This document shows, in pieces, positions 48,438 through 57,270 of a DNA stretch of 64,000 nucleotides. Origin of the DNA: CAYMLL01 sp964390645 (GTDB taxonomy: Bacteria; Planctomycetota; UBA8108); contig CAYMLL010000004.1 of assembly GCA_964390645.1 (NCBI GenBank), positions 9,294 to 73,293 of the forward strand, in the 5' to 3' direction. Position 1 is the stretch's first letter. Each line of letters opens with the position of its first letter. The position numbers and the translations under genes are program-made. Below the pieces are notes generated by a model. That model made no database searches, was not told where the DNA came from, and was given only the letters and a program-made list of their open reading frames with translations.

Positions 48438-49187
48438 CTACTCGAGCGCATCTCCTGGTCGCCCGCCGTCGGCGAGCCACTCGTACGCGTACGCGATGGT
48501 CTCCATCAGAACACCCTTGAGACCGGCGCTCGTCGCCCACCACCTCTCTGGATCGTAGCTCACCGGCGTCAGCGAGAACACTCCGATCGCGACGTCGGGT
48601 CCGAAGAGCTTCTCGCACACGAGCTGCGTTCGGCGCGCGTGAATGCCCGACGTGTAGACGTTCAATCCGCGCACCTCGACGCCCTCCTCCTCGAGCTTCG
48701 CCTTGAGAGCCGCGAGGGCCGCGAACGTACGGTGTCGCTGGACGTCGGGACCGGGAGCCACGAGCAGCTCCCCGCGGTCCGCCCCCTCCTCGAGAAGGCA
48801 CGCTGCCGTCAACTCCGCGTGCGTTTCGAACGACAGAAACCGTCCACCGCGCGTGAGCGGCGATCCGGTGACACAGAGACGCTCGTACGAGCCGCTCCGG
48901 AACTCCTTCAGGACTTCGCCCAGATCGTCCTCCCTCACCCACCCCTCGACGACGAGCAGGTTCGCGGACGCACGCTCGCTCCGTGCCAGAAACGGATGCA
49001 GCGACGACGCAGCTCCCCAGGCCGCGAAGAGGAGCACGACGGAGATCAGCAGACAGGTACGCCACGTCGGGCACCATACGACCCGCCTACGAAGCCACCG
49101 CGGACTCCGCTCGGCCGACGGAGGGGACGGGGACGCTCGATCGCTCGCGCCGTCCGAATCGGGCTGATCACTGCTCGGTCGCGTCAT
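48438..49187 (-). CDS. SanA/ElyC/YdcF-family (DUF218) membrane-anchored protein
   Basis: 249 residues. A Ser/Asp/Pro-rich cytoplasmic N-terminus is followed by one membrane helix (about 45-62: TCLLISVVLLFAAWGAAS), then a DUF218-like Rossmann domain beginning ANLLVVEGWVREDDL, with RLCVTGSPL, ETHAELTAACLLEEG and LNVYTSGIHARRTQLVC. Members such as ElyC and SanA act in the envelope in peptidoglycan or polysaccharide-related processes and vancomycin tolerance, but the biochemical activity is unsettled. Flanked on both sides by copies of a roughly 90 bp repeat. No operon partner. ATG 49187 is the first in-frame start upstream of the helix. Confidence 0.85.
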   Translation of the reverse strand: MTRPSSDQPDSDGASDRASPSPPSAERSPRWLRRRVVWCPTWRTCLLISVVLLFAAWGAASSLHPFLARSERASANLLVVEGWVREDDLGEVLKEFRSGSYERLCVTGSPLTRGGRFLSFETHAELTAACLLEEGADRGELLVAPGPDVQRHRTFAALAALKAKLEEEGVEVRGLNVYTSGIHARRTQLVCEKLFGPDVAIGVFSLTPVSYDPERWWATSAGLKGVLMETIAYAYEWLADGGRPGDALE

Positions 49188-49228
49188 CTGGGTCGCGTCG
49201 GTGCTTGCGCCGTGAAGTGCTGTCTCCT

Positions 49229-49321
49229 CGATCGTAAATCGATCAGCGGATACGGTCCACGGCTCGTTTCGTGATCACCGGATCTGCCTCGTGTTCAGCC
49301 GAAGTGAAGACAACCTCGTTC
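49229..49321 (-). repeat. ~90-bp conserved upstream element, copy 2
   Basis: Second copy of the element at 48294-48384, 42-134 bp upstream of the SanA/YdcF-like gene start (49187). On the minus strand both copies read TGATCACGAAACGAG, a short variable stretch, then GTATMCGCTG and TTACGA, in the same order and spacing. The conserved tail close to the start codon is consistent with promoter function. Confidence 0.7.
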
Positions 49322-49540
49322 CCGAGCGCCACTTGCACGAAATGTGCCACCACGATCCGGCACCGTTTCGATGACACGAAACCGACAAAGCGTCGCCGGT
49401 ATCCATGCACGTCCCGCGGTCGCACCCTGGGCTCGACCCGGGGAACGGTGCGGGCTCACGACGGATCTGCCAGTCCTCGAGCCTGCGTCCGGTCAAGATG
49501 CTCGAACGCGCTGAACCCAGCCACGTTCCGGTGCTGTCCG

Positions 49541-49997
49541 CCGGAACATCCGGGAGTTTTCCGACGGAACTCCGACCCTGCGCTCCGCGTTCTCCGTCGC
49601 CGCGACTCGATCGGGACGTCCGCCCCCGAGTTCGCCACCGGCATCGCCCGCTACTCCGAGCGGCTGTCGGACCCCGTGGAGTTCGCGCTCCGTGAGTCGG
49701 TGCGGTGTCGCGGCCCCTGAATCGGGCTCAACGGGCCAGCTCTGGACGAGTCCCGGGGTCCGGGAGAAGGAGAGCGACAAGCGCCGATCTCGACGCGCAG
49801 AACCGCCCCCGACGTCCCGAGCCGGCCGCCGCCGCGACTTCGCAGAGCGTTGCCCCACACGCGAAGAGGCGCCCTTCGACATCCGCATCGACTCCGCCGC
49901 GGAGATCGTTCCGCCGGCGAGGTGCTGGTGGAGCCATCGTCACCGGCCTCGAATCACTCCCTGTTGTCCGCCGGTGCGACAAGCGGGACAGCACCCG
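49541..49997. repeat. Dispersed intergenic repeat, copy A
   Basis: Homologous to 55063-55541 along the whole length, with identical blocks such as 49798-49823 = 55323-55348 (26 bp) and 49881-49905 = 55426-55450 (25 bp). Copy A is bounded by near-identical CTGTCCGCCGG / TTGTCCGCCGG motifs. No transposase is encoded. Identity outside the blocks is visibly lower, so the duplication is not recent. Confidence 0.85.
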
Positions 49998-50053
49998 TCG
50001 ATACTCGTCCTCGTCGACGACGGCTCGGCCGGCGGGCGGTGGCGAAACTCGAG

Positions 50054-52461
50054 CTAGGGGCCCTTCTTCCCGTCCTCGAAGAGCGCGGTGATCTCGGTGT
50101 CGCTCAGGCTCTCCTTGCCGGACTTGCCGATCGCCAGGGCTCGCCCCTTCGTCGTGACGTAGACGAGCGAGTTGGCGACCTTGAGCACCTCGATGAGCGA
50201 CTTGTGCCTNNNNNNNNNNGCGCGAACTTCACGAGCGTCACCTGGTGACCGGCCTCGAAACGCTCGTCGACCCACATGCCACGGTACGAGAAGAACCGCG
50301 TGCCGCCGGCCTTGCGGAACGGCGCAGTGCTGCGGCCGTCGTCCGCGCGCTCGGCTTGCTTCAGCCGACGAAGGTAGCTCGCCGTCTCGACCGCGGCCTT
50401 GCCCGCCGACTTCTCGAATCCCTCCTCGAGACTCCTCGCCACATCGTTCTCTCGAAGACGGTCCTCGTCACGGATCTCCTTGTCCTCGGCCGGGATCCGG
50501 ACGGCGCGACCGGTGACGAGCTTGCCGACGTTGCCGGGGCCGGATGCCGACTCCGCGGACGGGGAGCCCAGGTCGGACTTCCTGCCACTCGCCCGGAACT
50601 CCAGCGCGTTGAGCGACAGGACGCGAGAATCCGCACGCCTGTCCCTGGACTCGCGCTTCGCGGATGCGACGGCAGTGCCATCCCGGAGGATCACGAAGCT
50701 GGTGTACGGCGTCTGGATGCCGTACTTCTTCGACAGTCGCACGACCTCGCTGACGACCTCCTCGCTCTCGCCACGCAAGCGGATTCCATCGAGCAGGTAG
50801 CCGACGCGGCGACGCGCCCAGAGCGTCTCCACGAACTCCCGCGACGTGTCGGGGCCGCCGAAGCTCGCCGAGTACTCGAAGACCTCGGTGGCGTCGTTGA
50901 CGCGTCCCTTCAGCAGGAGCTGCGCGTTGCCTTCGCCCTTGAAGCGGCCGACGAGCACGAGCTGCGAGCCTGCGTAGAGATCCGTGATGGCCCTGGGGTG
51001 CAGGTCGAGAAGCTCGATCTCGTCGCCCTTCACCTCGAGCTCGAGACTCGTGAGGACGGGGTGGCTGGTCTTGTTGTAGAACTCGGTGACCTTCGCGGCG
51101 ACGTCCTCTTCCGGCCGTACGTACTCGCTGACGCCGCCGGCGACGGACGCGATTCCGTCGAGTAGCTGCGTATCGACGTCGTAGCCGACGCCCCAGCTGA
51201 AGAGACGCACCGCGCCCTGAGGCTCGTTCGACACCGCTCGCTCGACGCTCGCGACGATCTTCTTCGGATCGATGGTCTCGCCGATGGTCGGCCGGCCGTC
51301 GGTGAGAAAGACGATGTAGCAGGGGCGCATCGGATCGCGTGGAAAGGCGAGTGCGGTCCCGAGGGCGCCCGCCATGTCCGTGCCACCTTGCGCGGTGAGC
51401 TCGTCGACCCAGCGCAGGGCGAGCTCGCGGTTGTCCTGACCGGCGTCCGCGAAGCTCGAATTCCACGGGTAGACATCCGTGGAGAATCGAACGAGCCCGA
51501 AGCGATCACCGTCGTTGAGATTCGAGATACAGTGTCGCAGGGCGTTCTTCGCCTGCTTCATCTTGTCGCCGAGCATGCTTCCCGAGGTGTCGACGACGAA
51601 GACGAGGTCGCGCTCCACGATCTTCTTCGCCTGCAGCCGGCTGCGCGGCGAGAGGAGCATCAGAAAGTAGCCGGGCTCGCCGGCGACGGGGACGTGGGTC
51701 AGCAGGTTGAGGCCCACGTCCTCGTCGCTGACGCTGTAGTACAGCTGGAAGTCCTTCGAGAGGGTGGTGTGCTTCTCCGCGTACGTGACGCGAGCCTCGA
51801 GCTCCTTCGAACGGTCGACGGCGACCTCGTGGCTCGGGCTGTAGACGTTGCGGATCGGCGTCGTGCTCCTGATCGTCGCGTCGAAGGAGAACTGGCCGTG
51901 AACCGTCGGGCCGGGCCGGGCGCCGTTGCGAAGAGGATAGTCGTAGTGGACGAGCGAGTTCTCGCCACTCTCGCCGCGCACCGACAGGGCCTCGAGGACC
52001 TGGTGGTAGCGCATCGAGACCTTGACGCGGCTGCGAGGCTCGATCGGGTAGACCTTGGCGCGAAAGACGTCACTGCCGAGGTGCTCGAGAAGCCCGGCGT
52101 CGCCGCTCTGCTTCACGGCGTTCTCGTAGATCGACCGGGCGCGCTCCTTGTCGATCAGCTCGCCCTTGACCTCGCGGCCGCCGACCTCCATCGAGAAGCG
52201 GCTCATGGCGGATCCCTCCGGCACGGGGAAGACGTACTGCGCCTCGAGGCGGCGCTGCGTGTTGTTGACGAAGATCTGCACGACCGTGGTCGTGGCGCTC
52301 TGTCCGTCGACGACCACCTCGACGTCGTGCCTCTCGAGGGCGAGCGGCGGCAGATCGGGCTCCACGGGTATGACGAGACCGGCGGCGCCCAGGGGAGCGG
52401 CGCCGAGAAGAAGCAGGACGGCGGTCGGAAGAAGGAGCGCAAGGGGGTGTCGCGGTAGCAT
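50054..52461 (-). CDS. VIT and VWA domain exported protein (interrupted by N gap near its 3' end)
   Basis: About 800 residues from ATG 52461, chosen for AGAGGA upstream and the signal peptide that follows (PLALLLPTAVLLLLGAAPLG). Residues about 30-150 form a VIT domain (HDVEVVVDGQSATTTVVQIFVN, AQYVFPVPEGSAMSRFSMEVGG). Residues about 285-470 form a von Willebrand A domain with MIDAS motif DTSGS and DGRPTIGE. The remainder is inter-alpha-trypsin-like followed by an unassigned C-terminus. Ten N at about 50210-50219 break the frame; after the gap the protein resumes in a different frame (KSLIEVLKVANSLVYVTTKGR) and ends at 50054, so the gap length is not true. Likely a surface adhesion or protein-binding protein whose metal site mediates ligand contact. 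Confidence 0.88.
50210..50219. other. Assembly gap (about ten N)
   Basis: A run of about ten N inside the VIT/VWA gene. The reading frame differs on the two sides, so ten is a placeholder and not the real number of missing bases. Confidence 0.95.
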
Positions 52462-52741
52462 GTCGGTTCCTCTTCTGGGCGGGCTCCGGGGACATCGGCG
52501 GCGGAATAGCGCGTTTGCGACAATTCGGACCGCAAGACGGGCCGCGAGTTCCCGCTTTTCCCACTTCATCGCGGTGTTTCTACGCTCAATCTCCTGCCGC
52601 GCTCGCCGGCGACTTTCCGCGTTTCTGCCGAACTTCCCGGAGAACTTGCAACCGTCGGCACGGAATCGACTCTATTACCTCGATACGTTGACCACGACTC
52701 TCCGGCGACCCCGCCGGACCAGCCCCCTCGGGAGAGAACCC

Positions 52742-53782
52742 ATGCGCGAAGCAGTCACCCGGTCGGCCGTCCTGGCCGCGCTCCTTCTCGTCTCCTCGGC
52801 CGCGCAGGCCAGGGCCCCCCGCGATCTCCTCGCCGGGGTGAAGGCGCCGGAATGCGGCACCTGCGGCAAGCAGACCTACGACACGTCGATCGAGTGGCTG
52901 GGCAGCCCCTCCGAGGCGGCCCGCAAGGCGAAGGAGGAGGAGAAGCTCGTCTTCGTGCTGCACGTCTCCGGTCACTTCGAAGACGCCAAGTTCACGTGAA
53001 ATAACGCGCAGGCGCTCCGTGTGAACGCCCTTGCGAACCCCGAGGTCGGCAAGTACATCGCGGCGAACTTCGTCTCGTCCTTCCAGAAGGTCGCGACCTT
53101 CCGCATCGTCAACGGCGCCAAGCAGGGCGGCAACGTCGCCGCGTACTTCTGCGCCCCGGACGGTCGCGTCCTCCACGTCGTCGCCGGCCCGGTCAACGCC
53201 GCGACGATGCTGCGGGAGGCCCGCTGGGTGGTCGAGACGGTGCGTGCGGCCATCGAGAAGAGCAAGAAGGAGAAGACGAGCTTCAAGGTGATCTTCCGCC
53301 AGTCCCACGCCGATCGTCTCCGCAAGGAGCACGGCCTTGTGGTTCACCCCGTGACCTTCGACCCTCCACTCGGCAAGGACGGCGGCCCCGTGAGCTTCCG
53401 TGATCCCACCGGCAAGCCGCTCGCTCCGGTTCTCCCCCCGCCGCCGATCGACGGGCCGGACGTCTCGTTCGACCTGGCCCGGCAGGAGCTGTTCCAGGCG
53501 GCCGAGGCCAAGTCCGCCGGCGCGCGGAGGTGTAGAACACTCAACGGCGACGGCTGCCGGATCACGATCGGCAACAAGGGACGTGTGCACCAGATCCTCG
53601 CGGCCTACTCGATGACGAAGATCGAGCGCCTCTATGGCACCGTGTTCCAGAACGTCCTCGGCGAGCGGATCAGCACCGACCCGGTGATCACGATCAACAG
53701 CCGTCCCGGCAGCCGCCGCGCGGTGTGCCTGCACTGCGAGTCCCGGCGAGGCATCCTTCCCCTCGAGGGGGCACGCGACTGA
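52742..53782 (+). CDS. Exported thioredoxin-fold-like protein with in-frame TGA at codon 86
   Basis: 347 codons from ATG 52742. Residues 1-24 are a signal peptide ending AQAR. A CxxC pair lies at Cys38-Cys41 (ECGTCGK). Residues about 45-175 (SPSEAARKAKEEEKLVFVLHVSG, NNAQALRVNALANPEVGKYI, FVSSFQKVATFRIVNG, VAAYFCAPDGRVLHVVAGPV) resemble thioredoxin-like exported proteins of Planctomycetes. TGA 52997-52999 interrupts the frame as FEDAKFT-stop-NNAQALRV, yet coding continues unbroken in the same frame to 53782. The C-terminal part (175-347) is Pro-rich, then has a Cys-containing region (RRCRTLNGDGCRI). Possible explanations are a nonsense mutation, a base error, or UGA read as selenocysteine. A weak hairpin follows the TGA (53005-53035). 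GTG 53021 could restart translation of the second half. Confidence 0.6.
53005..53035 (+). promoter_or_regulatory. Hairpin just after the in-frame TGA, weak SECIS candidate
   Basis: CGCGCAGGCG pairs with CGCCCTTGCG (eight of ten positions including one G-U, with a two-base internal mismatch), closing an 11-base loop that contains GTG. It starts six bases after the TGA. Bacterial selenocysteine elements sit at this location, but the loop does not start with the usual G and the TGA-to-loop distance (15 nt) is at the short edge. Any GC-rich stretch may fold this way. Confidence 0.25.
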
Positions 53783-54472
53783 CGGACCTCCCCCTTTCAT
53801 CGAGACGCTCACGGCGAGGAACCCGACGAGGACCGCGACGAGCACAACACCGGAGACCAGCCGTTCGGACCCGGGGCAGGCATTCGCCACGCACCGACTG
53901 GCGAGCATCCCGACGCCGGAATTCAACCAGCGACCAGATCAGAACGCGGCATCGTCCCGGCGAGGGGGAGGTCACGACGGTGCTTCCGCCCGGACCGGAT
54001 CACGAGCCAGCGCCGTGAGAAGAAACGCCGCGGCTTCACGGAACGCACGCGGACTCGCGACCGTGCTCCGCGTCACGACATCCCGGACTCCAGCGCACGG
54101 AACACGATCATCCTGCCGCAGCGGCGTGACCCGGGGAGCCTCGCCATCGACGGTTCGCCCCTGGACATCACGCGAAGCACTTCTGTCTCGAACGACCGGT
54201 CCGGATCATCGGAGCATGGAAGCCCGAAGAAACAGCGCGGCCCTTACACGAGCCGCGAGGGAATTGCGGGCCTTGAAGTCGTGATCGCACCGGGTGGGTC
54301 CCACGAGCCGCAGCCGGGGTCGAACACGACGGCGGTCCCGCATGGTGGGCGACGGTACTCCGTGCCGAAGAGTCCCGAAAGTGCCGACGCGGAGCACGGA
54401 GCTCTCTCCTCGGAGCGGTGACTCTGTCCGGTGCCCCCGGCGCCGCCTCTCGCCCGCCGGCGCCCCGCAAGG
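53783..54472. other. Convergent intergenic region, 690 bp
   Basis: Between the thioredoxin-like gene (+) and the GNAT gene (-). No gene is supported. One plus-strand frame ending at TGA 54419-54421 has protein-like pieces (RDPGSLAIDGSPLDITRST, GIAGLEVVIAPGGSHEP) but no start codon and no family match. Confidence 0.4.
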
Positions 54473-54967
54473 CTACCTCAATCGCGCGGCGTTCTCCAAC
54501 GAGTCGCCCGAGAGGCGAAAGACCTTCAGGTGGTCGAGCTTCCGGGCGCCGAGGCCTTCGTAGAACTCGATGGCCTTCGAGTTCCATTCGAGCACCCACC
54601 ATTCGAATCGAGCGCAGCCGCGCTCCTTCGCGAGCGCGGCGAGGTAGCCGAGCATCTTCTTGCCGATTCCCTTGCCCTGCGCTCGGGGCCGGACGAAGAG
54701 GTCGTCGAGGTGCAGGCCGCGCTTCCCCGTCGAGGTGGCGAAGGTGTGATAGAAGACGGCGAAGCTGACCGGGTCGTCGCCGAGGTAGCCGAGCACGGCC
54801 TCGGCCGCGGGTGTCGTCCCGAACAGGGCCTCGCGGAGGTGTTGCTCCGTGACGCTCAGCTCGTCCGGGAACTTCTCCTCCGCGGCCAGTTCACGGATGA
54901 AGTCCAGCAGCAACGGCACGTCTTCCGCGGACGCCTCGACGATCCTGAACTCCTCGTGTTCGGCCAT
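54473..54967 (-). CDS. GNAT-family N-acetyltransferase (SSAT-like)
   Basis: 164 residues from ATG 54967. The N-terminus FRIVEASAEDVPLLLDFIRELAAEEKFPDEL is the usual beta1-alpha1 of GNAT enzymes of the diamine/spermidine acetyltransferase-like group. The acetyl-CoA site is VRPRAQGKGIGKKML (Q/RxxGxG/A), preceded by the LHLDDLFV strand, and followed by CARFEWWVLEWNSKAIEFYEGLGA, a strong family match. It transfers an acetyl group from acetyl-CoA to an amine, which in this group may be a polyamine, amino acid or drug; the sequence does not decide. Cytoplasmic, monocistronic, divergent from the repeat-rich gap upstream. Confidence 0.92.
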   Translation of the reverse strand: MAEHEEFRIVEASAEDVPLLLDFIRELAAEEKFPDELSVTEQHLREALFGTTPAAEAVLGYLGDDPVSFAVFYHTFATSTGKRGLHLDDLFVRPRAQGKGIGKKMLGYLAALAKERGCARFEWWVLEWNSKAIEFYEGLGARKLDHLKVFRLSGDSLENAARLR

Positions 54968-55062
54968 GGACTCCCGTCCGATTCGTGGACTCGACCCCGC
55001 AGGGCCAACGAAACTCATCCCGTCCCTCGATGATAGTACTTGAGCACGACCGCCCGCCAGAG

Positions 55063-55541
55063 CCCCCCGGGTTTTCCGGTGCGGAACTCCACCGCGCGCT
55101 CCGCTCTCTCCATCGCCGCAACCTCTTGCCACATCACGACTCGATCGGAACGTCCGCCCCCGAGTTCGCAGCCGGCATCGCCACCTGCTCCGTCCGGGAA
55201 TCGAACCCGGTGGAATTCGGGCTCCAAGACTCGTCGCGGCGTCGCGTCCCCCGAAACGGTCTGGTCCGGGACTCGTCCCGAGGTCTCGGAGAAAGAGACG
55301 CGAACCGGGCGACCGCGACGAACAGAACCGCCCCCGACGTCCCGAGCCTCGTCCCGAGGTAGCCGCCGCGGCTTCGCAAAGCGTTGCCCCCGCACGCCAA
55401 GGGGAGCCGACAAGCGCCCTTCAAGATCCGCATCGACTCCGCCGCGGAGAGCCTTCCGCCGGCGGGGTGATGGTGGAGCCGTCGTTACTGGCTCCGGAAC
55501 ATTCTCTGTTTTCCGCCGGGGTGGCAGGTGGGACGTCACCC
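55063..55541. repeat. Dispersed intergenic repeat, copy B
   Basis: Homologue of copy A (49541-49997) in the same orientation. Copy B carries about 20 extra bases and has two long open frames on the minus strand, but they shift relative to those of copy A. It lies next to tRNA-Asp, whereas copy A has no tRNA neighbour. No inverted termini were identified. Confidence 0.85.
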
Positions 55542-55710
55542 ATCAGCACTTGACCTTCCCCCCTCAAACGCAACCAGCCGCAAAGTGATGAACTGGCGGC
55601 TCTGACCCTGCCCCGTCTCCTGCTCCACCCTTCGCGCGAAAATCGCGGCTTCTGGCCGGGTTCATCCGCCTTCCCCGGTCTCCCAATCTGTCCCCCGAAT
55701 GTGTCCCAGT

Positions 55711-55750
55711 CCAAAAAAAAGGACCTACGACCCGTGGTCGTAAGTCCTTT
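55711..55750 (-). terminator. Strong intrinsic terminator of tRNA-Asp
   Basis: On the minus strand AAAGGACTTACGACC pairs with GGTCGTAGGTCCTTT (one G-T), with a three-base loop, followed by an uninterrupted T tract (the eight A at 55713-55720 on the plus strand, part of which pairs at the stem base). It begins 9 bases after the tRNA 3' end. This is the clearest Rho-independent terminator in the window. Confidence 0.9.
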
Positions 55751-55758
55751 CTGAATCT

Positions 55759-55836
<78 letters not shown>

Positions 55837-55901
55837 ACAACTCGAACGGCCACCTTACTTACCGATTACCACGGAGCTTGTCAATCCGGTTTTCACCCAC
55901 C

Positions 55902-56010
55902 CTCCCGGAAAACCCACACGGCGCTCCCGGAAAACCCACACGGCGCTCCCGGAAAAACCACGCGGCGCTCCCGGAAAAACCACGCGGCGCTCCCGGAAAG
56001 ACCACGCGGC
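55902..56010. repeat. 22-bp tandem repeat, 5 units, beside tRNA-Asp
   Basis: Five consecutive units (55902, 55924, 55946, 55968 and 55990; the last is one base short) based on CTCCCGGAAAACCCACACGGCG, with A/C and A/G variants in units 3-5. It is intergenic between the tRNA and the winged-helix gene. Units contain no spacers, so this is not a CRISPR array. Confidence 0.92.
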
Positions 56011-56050
56011 TCCCTACGGCTGGGCCACGGGGACATCTCCGCTCCCGACA

Positions 56051-56815
56051 TCAAGTGCGAACGGCCAGTCGATAACGCTGGCTGTCCCAGTCGAAATCCC
56101 TGTTCAAGTACTTCTTCAGAGTCGCCGAGACACGCTGGTTGAGCGCGTCCATCTCCAGATCGGTGTCGTACCCCGCGATCACGACACGGCTGGCGATCTC
56201 GGAGACCTTCAGGGGAGAGTCGGACTTGTCGAGAACCTCGACGATGTAGTCCTTCAGCCGCGTCTTGTTCTTCGGGAGGATCTCCCTCACACCGTTCGCC
56301 CTCAGCGCCTCGTCCGAGAGACGGTACTTCTTGTGCTCCTTCTCGAAAATGTCGTAGCGCTGCAGAGCCTGGAATACCGTGTTGTAGAAGGAGCGGGGAT
56401 TCGTCGAGCTCGACACGTACCCGACCGCGGGAAGGCACTTCTGGATATCCGACGGAGACATCGGCCCGTTTTCCTCCAGAAGGACCTGGGCGATGTAGTC
56501 CTTGAGGTTCTTCTTGCGCTTGCCGGCGAGAAAGCTGTGCTGCGGCCCGGGCTCGTCAGCGCTCCCACCTCCGTTCTCCGAGACGCCCAGAGAGTGAGAG
56601 CTCTTGCCCAGGGTCGCCCCGACACCGACACGGCCCCCGCCTCCCTTCTCGTAGGCCTGTATCTGATCCTCGACGCGTCGCAGCTCGAGACGCAATCGCT
56701 CCCGCTCCCGCATGAACTCGCCGAGCTGCGGCTTCTGCTTCTTCATCTCCAGGAGTTCCTCGAGGTCACGGACCGTGAGACTCTCCAGATACTGCTGCGG
56801 AACTTTCGACAACAT
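56051..56815 (-). CDS. Winged-helix (HARE-HTH-like) protein with N-terminal coiled coil
   Basis: 254 residues. Residues 10-60 (LEELLEMKKQKPQLGEFMRERERLRLELRRVEDQIQAY) form a helix or coiled coil, followed by a Gly/Ser-rich linker (60-95). Two related winged-helix units come next: LKDYIAQVLLEENGPMSPSDIQKCLPAVGY...YNTVFQALQRYDIFEKE...YRL (about 105-170) and LKDYIVEVLDKSDSPLKVSEIASRVVIAGY...RVSATLKKYLNRDFDWDSQRYRL (about 185-250). They resemble HARE-type HTH domains that bind DNA or chromatin-associated proteins. No effector domain is present. A long leader of about 430 nt, with an 11 bp tandem repeat, separates it from its probable promoter. Role: probably DNA binding; target unknown. Confidence 0.8.
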   Translation of the reverse strand: MLSKVPQQYLESLTVRDLEELLEMKKQKPQLGEFMRERERLRLELRRVEDQIQAYEKGGGGRVGVGATLGKSSHSLGVSENGGGSADEPGPQHSFLAGKRKKNLKDYIAQVLLEENGPMSPSDIQKCLPAVGYVSSSTNPRSFYNTVFQALQRYDIFEKEHKKYRLSDEALRANGVREILPKNKTRLKDYIVEVLDKSDSPLKVSEIASRVVIAGYDTDLEMDALNQRVSATLKKYLNRDFDWDSQRYRLAVRT

Positions 56816-57197
56816 GACAGCTCACCTGCACACTCAGCGGATGCTGAAAGGCTCACCCACGCATTGCGCCGAACTCACCGCGCACGCGAGGACGCCCCGA
56901 ATACGGGATCCCGCTCCAGCAGTTCCCGTTCAGAGCCCCACGCGCGTCCGAAACTACGGCATTCGCTCGACCGCGTAGCCACCTGGAAGCGATCGGAGGA
57001 AACCGAACCAAGTTGCGCACTGGCGACCCGCAAGCCCTGCTACAGACCTGCAGGCGCGCGGCCTCTCAGCCGTACGCACCGAAACCCGACCAAAAAGTCG
57101 GACACCGAAAGCCCACTCCGAGAACACGGAGCGATTCGACCAGCTTCCGGACCAGCACCACACGCAACTGGCCCGTAACGAACACCTTCCGAATCCC

Positions 57198-57240
57198 TTT
57201 CGGCTTCCTTTCGGCTTCCTTTCGGCTTCCTTTCGGAAGG
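57198..57240 (-). repeat. 11-bp tandem repeat, about 3.5 units, in 5' leader
   Basis: The plus-strand unit TTTCGGCTTCC occurs three times in register (57198, 57209, 57220), followed by a partial TTTCGG. It lies just downstream of the promoter. On the minus-strand transcript this is a purine-rich GGAAGCCGAAA repeat that could influence mRNA structure or bind a protein. Confidence 0.85.
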
Positions 57241-57242
57241 AC

Positions 57243-57270
57243 ATTCTATACGGATGGACCTCGGACTCAA
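57243..57270 (-). promoter_or_regulatory. Candidate promoter for the winged-helix gene
   Basis: On the minus strand TTGAGT (57265-57270) and TAGAAT (57243-57248) are 16 bp apart. The downstream gene start is ATG 56815, so the leader would be about 425 nt. Position just behind the stop of the ParB/HD-GYP gene (57297) supports independent transcription. Confidence 0.4.

Larger units (their letters stand above)
49188..50053. other. Repeat-rich intergenic region, 866 bp
   Basis: No gene is supported. It holds copy 2 of the roughly 90 bp upstream element (49229-49321) and copy A of a roughly 460 bp dispersed repeat (49541-49997). Open frames exist on both strands but are shared only as fragments between repeat copies, with frame breaks. 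Confidence 0.5.
54968..55758. other. Intergenic region, 791 bp, containing repeat copy B
   Basis: Upstream of the GNAT gene and downstream of tRNA-Asp (both minus). It holds dispersed repeat copy B (55063-55541) and the tRNA terminator (55711-55750). Between them (55542-55710) no feature is supported. Confidence 0.5.

Noticed and set aside
49493..49888. Minus-strand open frame in repeat copy A, and 55015-55539 in copy B
   Set aside because: They share stretches because the DNA is homologous, but frames shift between copies and substitutions show no third-position bias by eye. Treated as repeats rather than genes.
55542..55710. Integrated element next to tRNA-Asp
   Set aside because: The tRNA 3' end is a common integration site, but no integrase gene and no duplicated 3' tRNA sequence was seen.
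55902..56010. Possible CRISPR array
   Set aside because: The five 22 bp units are contiguous with no spacers and there are no cas genes.
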